64,000 nt of DNA from Desulfobulbus propionicus (GCA_002748735.1 PDTC01000009.1:111331-175330); one strand, 5' to 3'. Counted from the first letter of the stretch, positions 47,932 to 57,561 are shown. Program-made: numbers and translations. The notes: generated by a model from the sequence alone, not told the origin.

Positions 47932-49212
47932 CTACTGCATACCGGCCTTCTCTGCGGACAGCGCTGTTGTCTCCCGGACAGAAGTGTCAGTACGGCCAGC
48001 GGCCTGCCGCAATCTCCTGAGTACTGCAGTGCGGGTGTTGGCCTCCTGGTTGAGCAGAATCACAAAGGGGCTGCCATCCTCCAGGTAGCCGGCAAAATTG
48101 TAGATATTCTCCATGGTTCCTGTCTTGAGCAGCACATTTTCCCGGGGGTGCAGCAGCCGGGCAAAGGGTTTGAAGGCACCAAGCAGGGCAAGCATGGTTC
48201 TCGCGTCCAGACGATTCTCTCGGGAAAGGCCGGCACCCTCCTGCTGAATGATACCGGCGGCAACCTCTTTACCAAGATGTCTGCGCAACACAGCAGCCAC
48301 AGCTCTCTTCGCCTTATCCCAGGTGGCTGGGTAGCCAAAGGTCTCAGCGCCGATTGTCAGGTAGAGCTGATTGGCGATGAAGTTGCTGGAATATCGGAGC
48401 ATGATACTGCAGGTTTCCTCCAGGCTCCTCGTACTTTCATGCACATGGACGCGCTTCGCTCCCGGCGGTACACGGCCACGGCCGACCCTGCCGATGACAC
48501 TGCTCCCCTGCTGGCGCAGTATCTCGCTGAACAGTTCGGCAGCATATCGGGCCGCCCTGGTTGCGGCATCAGCACCATCATAACAGATATTGATCCGGTA
48601 CCTGCCAGGAGACCTCCCAGCGGCAAATTCTCGCATCAACGGCAGCATTGGCGTTTGTGATTCACCCGAGGACATCGTCCCATCTGTGCCGATATTAAAG
48701 GGAACAGAGTTGAAGTTCACCGACGTCGGCGCCACAGGCGCATCATAGGGGTTGGTGCTGTGCTCACTCCCGGGAACAGGACCTTCGAGATGATAGGCCT
48801 GATCGTCGATGAAAACAGCGTCCACCTGATCAAGACCCCTTTCCCGTAACACCGCAGCAATCAGGGCGACCTCCTCGGAGACCAGGAGGGGATCACCAAA
48901 TCCTCTGATAAAAAGATTTCCAGACCTGTCCAGAAAAAATTCGGTTCGAAACCGGTAGTTCGGGCCAAGCACCTCAAGAGCGGCCAGTGCTGTGGAGATT
49001 TTGAGAAGACTGGCAGGAATGAAAGGGGTATCCAGGTTGCACCCCTGGCGAACCGTTCCTCCGATATCGGCAACCCCGTAGGCTCCCTGATCAATAACAT
49101 CGGCAAAGTCAGCACAGCTTGCAGATGCAGTACTCCCGACCAGAAGTAGTGCCATGGCCAGGAGCACTGTTTTCTGTAAAGGAGAGCGTGTGAGATGAAA
49201 CAGTCTGTTCAA
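47932..49212 (-). CDS. D-alanyl-D-alanine carboxypeptidase/endopeptidase, S13 (PBP4) family
   Basis: This periplasmic penicillin-binding protein trims or opens peptidoglycan cross-links. It has a signal peptide (hydrophobic run at about 14-31), the S-x2-K motif in PASLLK, the S-x-N motif in YSSNF and the KTG motif in LLKTGTM. The S13 insertion between motifs one and two is present but shortened. I favour the TTG at 49212: GGGAG lies 8 nt upstream and TTGA overlaps the preceding gene's stop, suggesting translational coupling. A GTG at 49230 is the alternative and has no ribosome-binding site. Confidence 0.9.
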   Translation of the reverse strand: MNRLFHLTRSPLQKTVLLAMALLLVGSTASASCADFADVIDQGAYGVADIGGTVRQGCNLDTPFIPASLLKISTALAALEVLGPNYRFRTEFFLDRSGNLFIRGFGDPLLVSEEVALIAAVLRERGLDQVDAVFIDDQAYHLEGPVPGSEHSTNPYDAPVAPTSVNFNSVPFNIGTDGTMSSGESQTPMLPLMREFAAGRSPGRYRINICYDGADAATRAARYAAELFSEILRQQGSSVIGRVGRGRVPPGAKRVHVHESTRSLEETCSIMLRYSSNFIANQLYLTIGAETFGYPATWDKAKRAVAAVLRRHLGKEVAAGIIQQEGAGLSRENRLDARTMLALLGAFKPFARLLHPRENVLLKTGTMENIYNFAGYLEDGSPFVILLNQEANTRTAVLRRLRQAAGRTDTSVRETTALSAEKAGMQ

Positions 49213-51731
49213 GAGCTCAACTCCCGGCACCTGGTTTTCATAATTCTTGCCTCAAGGACCTGCTGCGGATTGATCTGCAGGATCTTTTCGAGTATCTCCC
49301 TGGGACTGACACCTGCCTTGGCCACAGGGCTGATAAGATCCAGGTGGAGAGAGCCCTGCCGAAACTCCATGGCTGTTATCAGCGAACGAGCATCGACGTG
49401 TCGACGCTTTTTTTTGCGCACCTGTTCAAGCAGATAACTCTCCTGGCTGAGAAATTCTCTGATCCTTGCTGGCAAGACATCCTCTAAAGGGGCTGGCAGG
49501 CGTATTTCATAGGTAAAGAGATAGGCCTGTGGTGGACGACCGGCAGACGGCTCCACCCGCTGTACCCGGATACCCTCAGGGAACCCCTTGTTGAGGAGAA
49601 CCGCGCAGTTCTCCGAGGCCTTCAGGGGACGCGAAAGCTCCATGTCAAAATACTCTGCCTGGCTTTCGATGCCAACACCAAGCGCCGGGCTGAAGCTCAC
49701 CTTGGGCGAGGGGTTGTATCCCTGGGAGAATCTCAGCGGCAATCCGGTACGGGCAAGGGCGCGAAAGACCAGCTGCAGTACCTCAAGATGGCCGTAAAAA
49801 CGGGCACTCTCCACCCTGCTGTACCAAATCCGGTATGTAAAGGTTTGCTGTTCCTCGACAGGGGCGTCTGTACGCTGTACCGGCACAGAAGGAGGGCTCG
49901 CAGGGTTTTTGCTCACCAGCGGCCTGACCGTCTTGAAATCACAAAGACCACAGCCTTGGCAGCCATGCACCCGGCAGTCCGGCGTATACTCTCGCGCCAG
50001 GGCCCGGCTTAACTCCTGGTGAAGAAAATCTGGATCCACACCACAGTCGACGTGACTCCACGGTAGCACCTCATCCAGCTGCCGCTCTCTCAGGAAGGTT
50101 ATCAGCTCAAGCCCACAGTCATCAGCCGCTTGCTCCCAGGTGCGCAGGTCAAAATGCTCTGCCCAGCCATCAAGGCGGGCTCCTCGACGCCAGGCCGACT
50201 CGATAAGAGCAGCGAGTGTACGGTCACCACGACTGAAAACACCCTCCATAAAAGACATTCTCGGGTCGTGCCATTTGAGCTTGAAGCCTTTACGCGGCAG
50301 GTGCTGTTTCAGGTAATCGATCTTTGCCGCCGCCTCCTCCATGCGCAGCTGCCTGTGCCACTGAAACGGCGTATGCGGCTTGGGAACAAAGGTGGAGATG
50401 GAGACGTTTATCTGCACGGATCGACCACCTGGTGCCATGGCTCTGGCCTTCTGTGCAAGATCGATGATAGCCTGGATATCTTCCGGGGTTTCAGTGGGCA
50501 GACCGATCATGAAATAGAACTTGATGAGTCGCCAGCCGAGGCGAAAGGCATCAGCGCAGGTGGTCAGCAGATCTTCCTCGGTGATCCCCTTGTTGATCAC
50601 TTCCCTAAGCCGATCTGTGCCGGCCTCGGGTGCTACCGTAAAACCGGTTTTGCGCACCTGCCGGATCTCCTCCATGATCTCAGGGGTCAGGGTTCCCACC
50701 CGCATGGAGGGCATGGAGACGGAGACATGCTCGGCACTGTACTTCCGCATCAGTCCGGTAATCAGGTCATTGATACAGGAATAGTCACCTGTCGACAATG
50801 ACAACAGGGCCAGCTCATCAAAACCCGAATCCCTGATGCCCTCCTCAGCAATGCGCAAAATCTCATCTATGTTGCGCTCACGCACGGGTCGGTAGATCAT
50901 GCCTGCCTGGCAGAACCGACAGCCCCGGGTGCAACCGCGGGCAATCTCAATACCAAGTCGATCATGCACGGGCTTGACTACCGGGACAATAGGAGAGGGC
51001 ACCTGCCCCCCAGCCTCAAGGCTTGGCAGCACCCGGCGCCTGACCTTGGGGGGTGCACCTGGGCCAGGGGTCATCCCGGTGAACCTGGTGCCATTGTCGG
51101 TCGGTGTATACAGCGAGGGCACATAGACACCGTCAAGTCCCGCAAGGGTCTGTAAGACCTCATGCCGTGACACTCCAGGTTGCCGGCCAATTATGAGTGC
51201 TTTTCCCAGTTCCACCACTGCCTCTTCCCCGTCGCCAATGACAATGGCATCAAAAAAGGGGGCAACAGGTTCGGGATTAAAGGAACAGGAACCGCCACCA
51301 ATCACCAGCGGATCAGCAGTTGTCCGCTGCGTTGCCCGGAGGGGGATGCCACCAAGGTCCAGCAGCGTCAGAATGTTGGTGAAACACAACTCATATGGCA
51401 GGGTAATACCGACCACGTCATAGGCACAAAGCGGTTTTCTGGCCTCCAGAGAAAATAGGGGCACGCCGGCTTGCCGCAGATGCTTCTCCATGTCCAGATC
51501 CGGTGCAAAGCATCGATGTGCAAGCATACCCTGTTGTCGATTGAGGATATGGTAGAGGATCTGGAGCCCCTGATGCGCCATGCCGATCTCGTACAGATCG
51601 GGGAAGGCCAGACAGAACTTGAGATCCTGCCCAGGCCATTCGCCGGACACCGTATTTCGCTCACCACCAATGTATCGCCCCGGTTTACGTACCAGGGGAA
51701 GGATGGTGTCAATCGTGACTTCCCTGCTCAT
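49209..51731 (-). CDS. Radical SAM protein, TIGR03960 fused to TIGR03936 (DUF2344)
   Basis: This 840-residue protein has an N-terminal B12-binding-like region (about 1-230) and a radical SAM core with the cluster motif C-x3-C-x2-C in RGCTRGCRFCQAGM near 290. A C-terminal domain from about 610 (TYRIWYSRVESARFYGHLEVLQ, shown in part) carries the DUF2344 signature LRFSQGYNPSPKVSF. TIGR03960 and TIGR03936 may be separate neighbours or, as here, one polypeptide. No function is established; the usual link with rng suggests RNA or ribosome modification. A Cys pair cluster (CRVHGCQGCGLCDFK) joins the two halves. Confidence 0.9.
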   Translation of the reverse strand: MSREVTIDTILPLVRKPGRYIGGERNTVSGEWPGQDLKFCLAFPDLYEIGMAHQGLQILYHILNRQQGMLAHRCFAPDLDMEKHLRQAGVPLFSLEARKPLCAYDVVGITLPYELCFTNILTLLDLGGIPLRATQRTTADPLVIGGGSCSFNPEPVAPFFDAIVIGDGEEAVVELGKALIIGRQPGVSRHEVLQTLAGLDGVYVPSLYTPTDNGTRFTGMTPGPGAPPKVRRRVLPSLEAGGQVPSPIVPVVKPVHDRLGIEIARGCTRGCRFCQAGMIYRPVRERNIDEILRIAEEGIRDSGFDELALLSLSTGDYSCINDLITGLMRKYSAEHVSVSMPSMRVGTLTPEIMEEIRQVRKTGFTVAPEAGTDRLREVINKGITEEDLLTTCADAFRLGWRLIKFYFMIGLPTETPEDIQAIIDLAQKARAMAPGGRSVQINVSISTFVPKPHTPFQWHRQLRMEEAAAKIDYLKQHLPRKGFKLKWHDPRMSFMEGVFSRGDRTLAALIESAWRRGARLDGWAEHFDLRTWEQAADDCGLELITFLRERQLDEVLPWSHVDCGVDPDFLHQELSRALAREYTPDCRVHGCQGCGLCDFKTVRPLVSKNPASPPSVPVQRTDAPVEEQQTFTYRIWYSRVESARFYGHLEVLQLVFRALARTGLPLRFSQGYNPSPKVSFSPALGVGIESQAEYFDMELSRPLKASENCAVLLNKGFPEGIRVQRVEPSAGRPPQAYLFTYEIRLPAPLEDVLPARIREFLSQESYLLEQVRKKKRRHVDARSLITAMEFRQGSLHLDLISPVAKAGVSPREILEKILQINPQQVLEARIMKTRCRELSS

Positions 51732-51770
51732 GCGAGTATAAAGGCAACTACGCCCTTTGCCTAAATTGTG

Positions 51771-51800
51771 TTGACATTATCCTTTGTTACGAGGTATCTC
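51771..51800 (+). promoter_or_regulatory. Possible promoter of the AMIN-domain gene
   Basis: TTGACA at 51771-51776 and, after an 18-nt spacer, TATCTC at 51795-51800. The -35 is perfect, the -10 weak. It lies about 45 bp upstream of the ATG. Confidence 0.35.
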
Positions 51801-51844
51801 TTAGAAAAGAAAGTATTTTTTCACGTCCACCCGCCGAGCACCCA

Positions 51845-52876
51845 ATGATACGCTACAACCTGCATGTTGCCATAATCGCCCTGTTCTGCTGCCTTGCCGG
51901 ACCGGTCCTGGCCGCAGAACCGCTTATCATCAGCAATATCAAGTTTACCGCTCTGGACGCAGATAACGAATGGATATCGTTTCAGCTCAATGGCTCGTAT
52001 ACCCCTAAACCGTTCACCATCAAGGGAGAACGGCCCCGCATCGTCTTTGACTTTTTTGATGTGGGTGTTGCCAGCACCGTCCCCAGCCTGACAAATACTC
52101 ATGGCCGCTTAGTCCGCCGTATCCGCGTTGGTGTACACAAGGGCTCTTCCCCCAAGGCCCGGATTGTTGTCGATCTTCAACCCAACAGCAAGGTGGCCTT
52201 TGAGATGCAGGCTGATCCCCGGAAAAAACAGCTCAACGTTCATCTGTTCAACCCCGAGGCCATGCCCAACCCCGCTGATGTACCCGAATATTCAGAAGAG
52301 ACCGCTCCATCTGTCGGTGATTCCCCTGGGCAACAGCCAGCCCCGGATGCCAAGATCGACACCTCGGCTTCAAAGGGTACCCCTGCGGCTGAGCCCGAGG
52401 GCACGGCCAAGGAAACAACGGCTCCAGCGGTCAGCGCCGGTGCTGCTGAACAACAGGCAACCAAACCTGCCGATACTGTACACAACGACAAGGCCCAGCC
52501 CTTCCTTGAGTCAGTTAGATTTGACGACTCTTCCAGCAAGGGAGAGATGGTGCTCTTCAAACTCAATGACTTTTACCCGCCGGTGGTCTTCGGTATCGAA
52601 GAGGATTCCCCCCGGGTTGTCTGCGACTTCAAGGATACGACTGTCAGCGCCAAGGTCAAGGGAACCATCGCAGCCGATGGCCACTATGTCCGTTCCATTC
52701 GGGTCGGGCAACACGCCAGCCCCCAGAAAGTCCGGGTTGTTCTCGATCTTGAGCCTCATCACAACTATGATCTGCAACAGGTCTTTTTTCGCGAGGATAA
52801 CCTGTTCGTTATCATTGTCAACACCATCAAGGAGCTTCCGCCGGCATCGGCGAAATCCAAAGGACAAGCTGAATAG
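51845..52876 (+). CDS. Exported protein with two AMIN domains
   Basis: The 343 residues start with a signal peptide (about 1-23, cleavage near VLAAE). Two AMIN-like domains follow: about 25-135 and about 215-330. Each has a variable first strand, a RIVFDF or RVVCDF strand, and an RIRVG-x-H followed by RIVVDL or RVVLDL. An Ala/Pro/Glu/Thr-rich linker of roughly 75 residues separates them. AMIN domains target amidases and pilus secretins to peptidoglycan or the division site. No catalytic or secretin domain is attached, so this may be an adaptor. It ends 6 nt from the convergent lipoprotein gene. Confidence 0.8.
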   Translation: MIRYNLHVAIIALFCCLAGPVLAAEPLIISNIKFTALDADNEWISFQLNGSYTPKPFTIKGERPRIVFDFFDVGVASTVPSLTNTHGRLVRRIRVGVHKGSSPKARIVVDLQPNSKVAFEMQADPRKKQLNVHLFNPEAMPNPADVPEYSEETAPSVGDSPGQQPAPDAKIDTSASKGTPAAEPEGTAKETTAPAVSAGAAEQQATKPADTVHNDKAQPFLESVRFDDSSSKGEMVLFKLNDFYPPVVFGIEEDSPRVVCDFKDTTVSAKVKGTIAADGHYVRSIRVGQHASPQKVRVVLDLEPHHNYDLQQVFFREDNLFVIIVNTIKELPPASAKSKGQAE

Positions 52877-52882
52877 AGAGGG

Positions 52883-53650
52883 CTACCGCCGCTTCTCTTC
52901 CCGAAAATGTGCCGGCGCCTCTGGCTGGAAAACAGTAGCACCAAAGGGCCCGTTGATTGGGTAGATATGCTGAAACACCAGTCTGAGGGCACCGCTCATG
53001 TCAACCTCTATCTGCCGGGGGAACAGTTGCCCACCTGCGCCTGTAATCTCTCCTGTGTAACGCATCTCCATTCCCTTTTGTTTCGGCAGCTGTAAGGTCT
53101 TGAGCCGGGCACTGTGTCGATCAAGCAGTACCCGCACATCCTGGCCGCTACTGCGTCCATCATACCAGTAGTTCCCCGCCTGGTCACGGCCTGCCGGGGT
53201 CAACTCGGTCTGCTCCTGGCACAGAGTGCCCAGCATGGTACTGACCAGTAGCTCTGCAGGGATATCCACTGGAAAGTATTCCTGCCACGACCCTGAAGCC
53301 ACAGTACCGGTATGAATGATCGCTTCTGATATATCAAGGGCACGGTATGTGGTGCCGTCTGAAGCCAGGATAAAAAAAGGTCTGCCCAGCGGATCCAGCA
53401 GGGAAAGTCGCAGCTTGTCCGGCAACACCGCCTGCACAGTGGCATCAACGCTTTGTGTGCCGGTGAGTGTCTCCCAGCTCAGATGCACATCTGCATCCAG
53501 GGCCACAGGCCGCTCCAGTGTGGTAAAACGGGTCAGCAGGTCCCGGGCTTCACCAGCCTCTTCTGGGGTAAGGGTCAACACCGAGGGGGGGATGGCACAT
53601 CCCTGTACCTGAGCGAGTATGAGCAGCACCACCGCAAGTCGAAGCACCAT
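52883..53650 (-). CDS. Outer-membrane-type lipoprotein, LolB/DUF4292-like
   Basis: The 255 residues have a short signal peptide with lipobox VQGC (Cys at 18). The body is mostly beta-strand, with LRLSLLDPLGRPFFILASDG and a later YFPVDIPAELLVSTML stretch, similar in outline to LolB and DUF4292 lipoproteins that bind lipid or lipoprotein acyl chains. No experimental family role can be assigned. The start overlaps the TPR gene stop by 1 nt, so the two are almost certainly co-translated and may act together at the outer membrane. Confidence 0.7.
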   Translation of the reverse strand: MVLRLAVVLLILAQVQGCAIPPSVLTLTPEEAGEARDLLTRFTTLERPVALDADVHLSWETLTGTQSVDATVQAVLPDKLRLSLLDPLGRPFFILASDGTTYRALDISEAIIHTGTVASGSWQEYFPVDIPAELLVSTMLGTLCQEQTELTPAGRDQAGNYWYDGRSSGQDVRVLLDRHSARLKTLQLPKQKGMEMRYTGEITGAGGQLFPRQIEVDMSGALRLVFQHIYPINGPFGATVFQPEAPAHFREEKRR

Positions 53651-55374
53651 CAGTGTTCCTCGTGGTCGCGGATGATTTTCAGTTTCTGGAGCAGCAGGGC
53701 CCGGCCCTCGGCTGCATCATCGAGAAGAGCAAGTCCTTTCTCGTAAGCTCCTCTGGCCTTGTCCACCATACCCATCTCCAGATAGACATCACCAAGATGG
53801 TCATAGATGTCATAGGCGTCATCAACAAGACGGACCGCCTCCTGCAGATGTTCCAGAGCCAGCTCCAGGTTTCCCAGTCGGTAATGCACCCATCCAAGGC
53901 TGTCACGGATATAGCCATTATCCGGCTGCAGCTCCATGGCTCGCTGGATATATTCCAGCGCCTGGTCAAGATGAATTTTTTTATCTGCCCAGGTATATCC
54001 GACAAAATTGAGGGCTCCGGCATTGTCAGGCTTCAAGGTGATAACCTGCTGCATGACTTTCATGGCCTCCAGGTGATCGCCTTTCTGTTCGAGAAAGAGC
54101 CCGAACTCGTAGAGAAGGCCGTCATCTTCAGGAAAAAGGGAAAGTCCCTGGAAATAGGCATCTGCACGTTTCTGCCCCTCTCCCAAAAGCTGGTATAGGG
54201 TCGCCAGCAGGGCAAACATTTCAGGAGTTCTCGACGCCTCCTTAGCGATGGCCGCCTCCATCATCTGTACGGCAATGTCGACACGATCAGTAATCTGGTA
54301 GATACGCGCCTGCAAAAACAGGGCATCCTCGTATTCTTCTGCCTGGTTGTCAATACGGTGAAGTTGTGCCAGGGCCCACGCATATTCCTGCTTTTGAAAG
54401 TAAATGATTGCGAGCAGATAGCGGGCCTGACTTGAGTCGTTGAGTTCTAAAAACTTTTCCAGGACAGCGGCAGCCTTGCCATACTGCTTCTTGCGGGCAT
54501 ACAACCGGGCAATTGTCACATCAACCTGCTGAGAACGCCCGGTCACGGCCTTCAGTTGTTGAAGTTCCTCAAGAGCCTCGTCTTCCTGATCCTGGAGCAG
54601 CAACGTATAGATCAGGGCAATCCTGACCTCTTCGTTGTCCCGTTCGGCTTTGAGAACTTCCCGGTACATGGCAGCGGCTTCGGTAAAACGCTCCTGGCTG
54701 GCGAGGAACTGGGCGGTCTCGAGAACAAGTTCGGCAGACCAGTCTACCTCAAGGGCTCTTTTGTACCGGGCAACTGCTGCGTCGGGCCGCGATGACATCC
54801 TCAACAGCCGGGCAAGTTGAACCAGGGCGATATGGGCGTTCGGGTCAATCTCAAGGACCTGCAACAGACTCTTTTCTGCCTGATCCAGGAGACCACGGCC
54901 CATAAAAAGTTCGGCGAGCAGCAGCAGTGGCGCCGGGTCCTCAGGGGACTGGGCAAAGACGATGCGGTACTGCTCCACGGCCTTGTCATACGCCTTACGC
55001 TGCACAAGAATCCCCGCATACAACAGCCGTATATGTCGGTCCTCTGGATGCTCTGCCAGCTGCGTCTCCAGCCACTGCAATGCCTCATCGGGTCGCTCCA
55101 GGCGAACAAGAAGAAGGGGTACCCGTCCAGCCACAAACGAGGCTTGCGGGTCACAGATCATCGCCTTCTGATAGTACTCCAGAGCTTCTTCAAACTGAAG
55201 ACTTAACTCGGCATATCTACCGCAGAGAAAGTAATAACTGGCACAGCCAAGATCAGGTTCTTCTCCACCGGAAGCAGGTGCCTCTTCCACCTGAGCTTGG
55301 GGAGGAGGAGCAACAGGTGAGCAGGCCTGCACGAGCATGACGCAGAACAGAAGACAGCACAGCGGCCGGCTCAC
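53650..55374 (-). CDS. TPR-repeat lipoprotein
   Basis: The 574 residues begin with a lipoprotein signal (lipobox VQAC, Cys at about 18) and a Pro/Glu-rich spacer. About 14 tetratricopeptide repeats then fill residues 50-560 (for example LQFEEALEYYQKAMICDP, LDQALEYIQRAMELQPDNG and LGDVYLEMGMVDKARGAYEKG, each cut here to typical TPR text). It is probably a scaffold on the periplasmic face of a membrane. It sits between tmk, which it overlaps by 4 nt, and the LolB-like lipoprotein. Confidence 0.9.
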   Translation of the reverse strand: MSRPLCCLLFCVMLVQACSPVAPPPQAQVEEAPASGGEEPDLGCASYYFLCGRYAELSLQFEEALEYYQKAMICDPQASFVAGRVPLLLVRLERPDEALQWLETQLAEHPEDRHIRLLYAGILVQRKAYDKAVEQYRIVFAQSPEDPAPLLLLAELFMGRGLLDQAEKSLLQVLEIDPNAHIALVQLARLLRMSSRPDAAVARYKRALEVDWSAELVLETAQFLASQERFTEAAAMYREVLKAERDNEEVRIALIYTLLLQDQEDEALEELQQLKAVTGRSQQVDVTIARLYARKKQYGKAAAVLEKFLELNDSSQARYLLAIIYFQKQEYAWALAQLHRIDNQAEEYEDALFLQARIYQITDRVDIAVQMMEAAIAKEASRTPEMFALLATLYQLLGEGQKRADAYFQGLSLFPEDDGLLYEFGLFLEQKGDHLEAMKVMQQVITLKPDNAGALNFVGYTWADKKIHLDQALEYIQRAMELQPDNGYIRDSLGWVHYRLGNLELALEHLQEAVRLVDDAYDIYDHLGDVYLEMGMVDKARGAYEKGLALLDDAAEGRALLLQKLKIIRDHEEH

Positions 55375-55979
55375 CTTGGACCTCCTTCAAGCAGGGGTTG
55401 AACCGCCTGACGGATAGCGGCCTGCACGTGGTCAAAAGGAGCAGAGGCGTCTAGACGGTGGATGCAGGGATGGGTGAAACGTTGATACAGCTCCGCTACC
55501 CGCCGCAGCTGAGTCAACTGTTCAAAATCATTTAATCTGTCACCGCGGCTGACACGGATGCGCTGCACCGCTTCCTCAGGGCTGAGTACCAGCAACAGGA
55601 CCAGATGCGGCTCAGGGGCAAACCCGTGCCGGGCAAAAATCGCCTCGGGATCTCCGCCGGCAGCCCCCTGGTATGCGGCAGAAGAAAAATAGTACCGATC
55701 TGTGAGGATAATCCGACCACGCCGCAGATCAGGCATGATCAGCTCATGGACATGCTGGCGGCGATCGTTGATAAACAGCGCCAGTTCCTCGTCTGGATCA
55801 AGCTGGTGACGACGGGAAAAATGCTCCCGCAGTTTTTTTCCGTACGGGCCATCTGTAGGTTCACGGGTGATGGTGACCTCACGACCAAGCTCCTTAAGAT
55901 ATGCGGCCAGGCTATGGAGCTGGGTGGTTTTCCCTGTACCGTCTATGCCCTCAAAGACGATCAGCAGTCCGCCACACAT
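55371..55979 (-). CDS. tmk: Thymidylate kinase
   Basis: It phosphorylates dTMP to dTDP. The 202 residues have the P-loop FEGIDGTGKTTQ, the ITREPTDG DRX-type loop, TDRYYFSSAAYQGA and the C-terminal helical lid. GTGKTT gives a standard Tmk P-loop. Its start lies inside the end of pdxA (19-nt overlap), indicating translational coupling. Confidence 0.96.
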   Translation of the reverse strand: MCGGLLIVFEGIDGTGKTTQLHSLAAYLKELGREVTITREPTDGPYGKKLREHFSRRHQLDPDEELALFINDRRQHVHELIMPDLRRGRIILTDRYYFSSAAYQGAAGGDPEAIFARHGFAPEPHLVLLLVLSPEEAVQRIRVSRGDRLNDFEQLTQLRRVAELYQRFTHPCIHRLDASAPFDHVQAAIRQAVQPLLEGGPR

Positions 55980-57013
55980 GCCTTGCCTCCTTTCATGCCT
56001 CGCTTGCGGTTGGCAATGATTTCAACAGCAAGATCAAAGGCGGCAACCAGGCTTTCTTCGCTTGCAACAGCCTGGCCGGCGATATCATAGGCCGTGCCAT
56101 GATCCACTGAGGTTCTCACGATCGGCAGGCCCAGGGTTACATTAACGCCATCACTGAAGTGCACGAGCTTGAAAGGAATCAAGCCCTGGTCATGATACAT
56201 GGCCACCACAGCGTCAAACTCTCCTGCATGCGCCTGTAAAAAAACGGTATCCGGAGGCCAGGGTCCACTGATCTGCCCCGGCCCCTGATAGGCCTTGATT
56301 GCCGGAGTGATGACCGTTTCCTCTTCTCTGCCAAACAGTCCACGTTCTCCGGCATGAGGGTTCAGCCCAGCCACTGCTACCCTGGGGGCCTGTACAGCAA
56401 AATCTTCCCTGAGGGAATTCACTGTCATGGTAATACAGTCCAGTACCGCCCTGGTATGCAAACAGGTGGCAACATCAGCCAACGGCAGGTGAATAGTGAC
56501 CAACACCACCTTGAGCCGTGGCCCGGCCATCATCATACGAAACTGCTTGGTTCCGGTGAGTGACGCCAGCATCTCCGTATGACCAGGGAAGGGGTAGCCG
56601 GCCAGGTTGAGGCTGGTCTTGGTAATGGGACAGGTGACCATCCCAGCAACTCTTCCCTGGCTGATCAAGCGAACAGCTGTCTCGATATAGGCGCCCATTG
56701 CCTTGCCGGTCTGCTGGTTTGGCTCACCCCACTGCAGAGCAGAGGCATCAAGACGACTCGCCTCAACGACCTGGATGTCGTGGGTTGTCGGCACGCTGCC
56801 GGTGTTCCAGGGATGAAACGTCAGGGCGAGCCCAACCACAGCAGCCGCCTTTTCAAGAACCCCGATATCACCAACAACCAAGGGGAGTTTCAGCCCTTTC
56901 TCCAGACGTCTGTGCATCAAACGGAGAACAAGCTCAGGCCCTATCCCCACGGGGCAGCCCATCGTGAGACAGGGAAGGTTTCCGTGCAGAGGAAAGACAG
57001 GCGTGTTAGTCAT
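55961..57013 (-). CDS. pdxA: 4-hydroxythreonine-4-phosphate dehydrogenase
   Basis: PdxA oxidises 4-phosphohydroxythreonine for pyridoxal phosphate synthesis. The 350 residues have the TMGCPVGIGPEL start, the PITKTSLNLAGYPFPGHTEML block with catalytic and metal-binding His, AGLNPHAGERGLFG, and MYHDQGLIPFK with a further metal His; the C-terminal DHGTAYDIAG agrees. It overlaps yraN by 8 nt. Confidence 0.96.
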   Translation of the reverse strand: MTNTPVFPLHGNLPCLTMGCPVGIGPELVLRLMHRRLEKGLKLPLVVGDIGVLEKAAAVVGLALTFHPWNTGSVPTTHDIQVVEASRLDASALQWGEPNQQTGKAMGAYIETAVRLISQGRVAGMVTCPITKTSLNLAGYPFPGHTEMLASLTGTKQFRMMMAGPRLKVVLVTIHLPLADVATCLHTRAVLDCITMTVNSLREDFAVQAPRVAVAGLNPHAGERGLFGREEETVITPAIKAYQGPGQISGPWPPDTVFLQAHAGEFDAVVAMYHDQGLIPFKLVHFSDGVNVTLGLPIVRTSVDHGTAYDIAGQAVASEESLVAAFDLAVEIIANRKRGMKGGKACVADC

Positions 57014-57404
57014 CTGTCAGCTCAAAGGCATTCTGATAGAGTTCAATCACCGGATCGTCAGTACGTTCCAAGTCAACACTGACTACATCAAAACGTACGA
57101 AAGTATCAAGCAAATTATGCCGTCCCAGATAGCTGAGCGCCAATCGGCCAAGCTGTCGCTGCTTACGGACATCAACAGCCTCGGCAGGATCACCAAATCG
57201 TCTGCTGGTGCGGGTCTTGACCTCTATGAAAACCAGACAGTCACCCTGCCGGGCAATCAGATCAATCTCTCCACAGCGCTCGCGATAGTTGCGTTCCAAC
57301 AGCGTATACCCTCTCTTTTTCAGGTACTGGGCCGCAAGTTTCTCACCGCGCAGACCAATGTCCCTGGTTGCCCCCGGTCGTTTCTGCTGCCGATCCCACC
57401 ACAT
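57006..57404 (-). CDS. yraN: YraN/UPF0102-family endonuclease-like protein
   Basis: This small PD-(D/E)xK-fold protein of about 132 residues has the family pattern G-E-x2-A-x2-YL (GEKLAAQYLKKRGY), ERCGEIDLIARQ and the catalytic-looking VFIEVKTR. The cellular role is uncertain. I chose the ATG at 57404; a TTG at 57437 would add 11 residues. Neither has a good Shine-Dalgarno. It follows rnhB, the usual order (rplS-rnhB-yraN). Confidence 0.9.
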   Translation of the reverse strand: MWWDRQQKRPGATRDIGLRGEKLAAQYLKKRGYTLLERNYRERCGEIDLIARQGDCLVFIEVKTRTSRRFGDPAEAVDVRKQRQLGRLALSYLGRHNLLDTFVRFDVVSVDLERTDDPVIELYQNAFELTDD

Positions 57405-57477
57405 GGCTACGCTACCGTTCGTTGCTCCAGCACCCAAAAGGGTTACAGAACCGCTGGCCCGGCCACCACCTTCCCAT

Positions 57478-57501
57478 GGAGGAGGCTCCAGCTCCTCCTC
57501 C
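57478..57501. repeat. 8-bp perfect inverted repeat upstream of yraN
   Basis: GGAGGAGG (57478-57485) and CCTCCTCC (57494-57501) enclose an 8-nt loop in the 157-bp rnhB-yraN gap. On the yraN-coding (minus) strand the 5' arm is a purine-rich Shine-Dalgarno-like run locked in the stem. No start codon is correctly placed after it, so regulatory meaning is unclear. Confidence 0.5.
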
Positions 57502-57561
57502 CGGGTCGCCTGGGGTGAAAGCCTGAGGGTTGACGGTGAAGGTACCTGCAGTGTTCATGGG

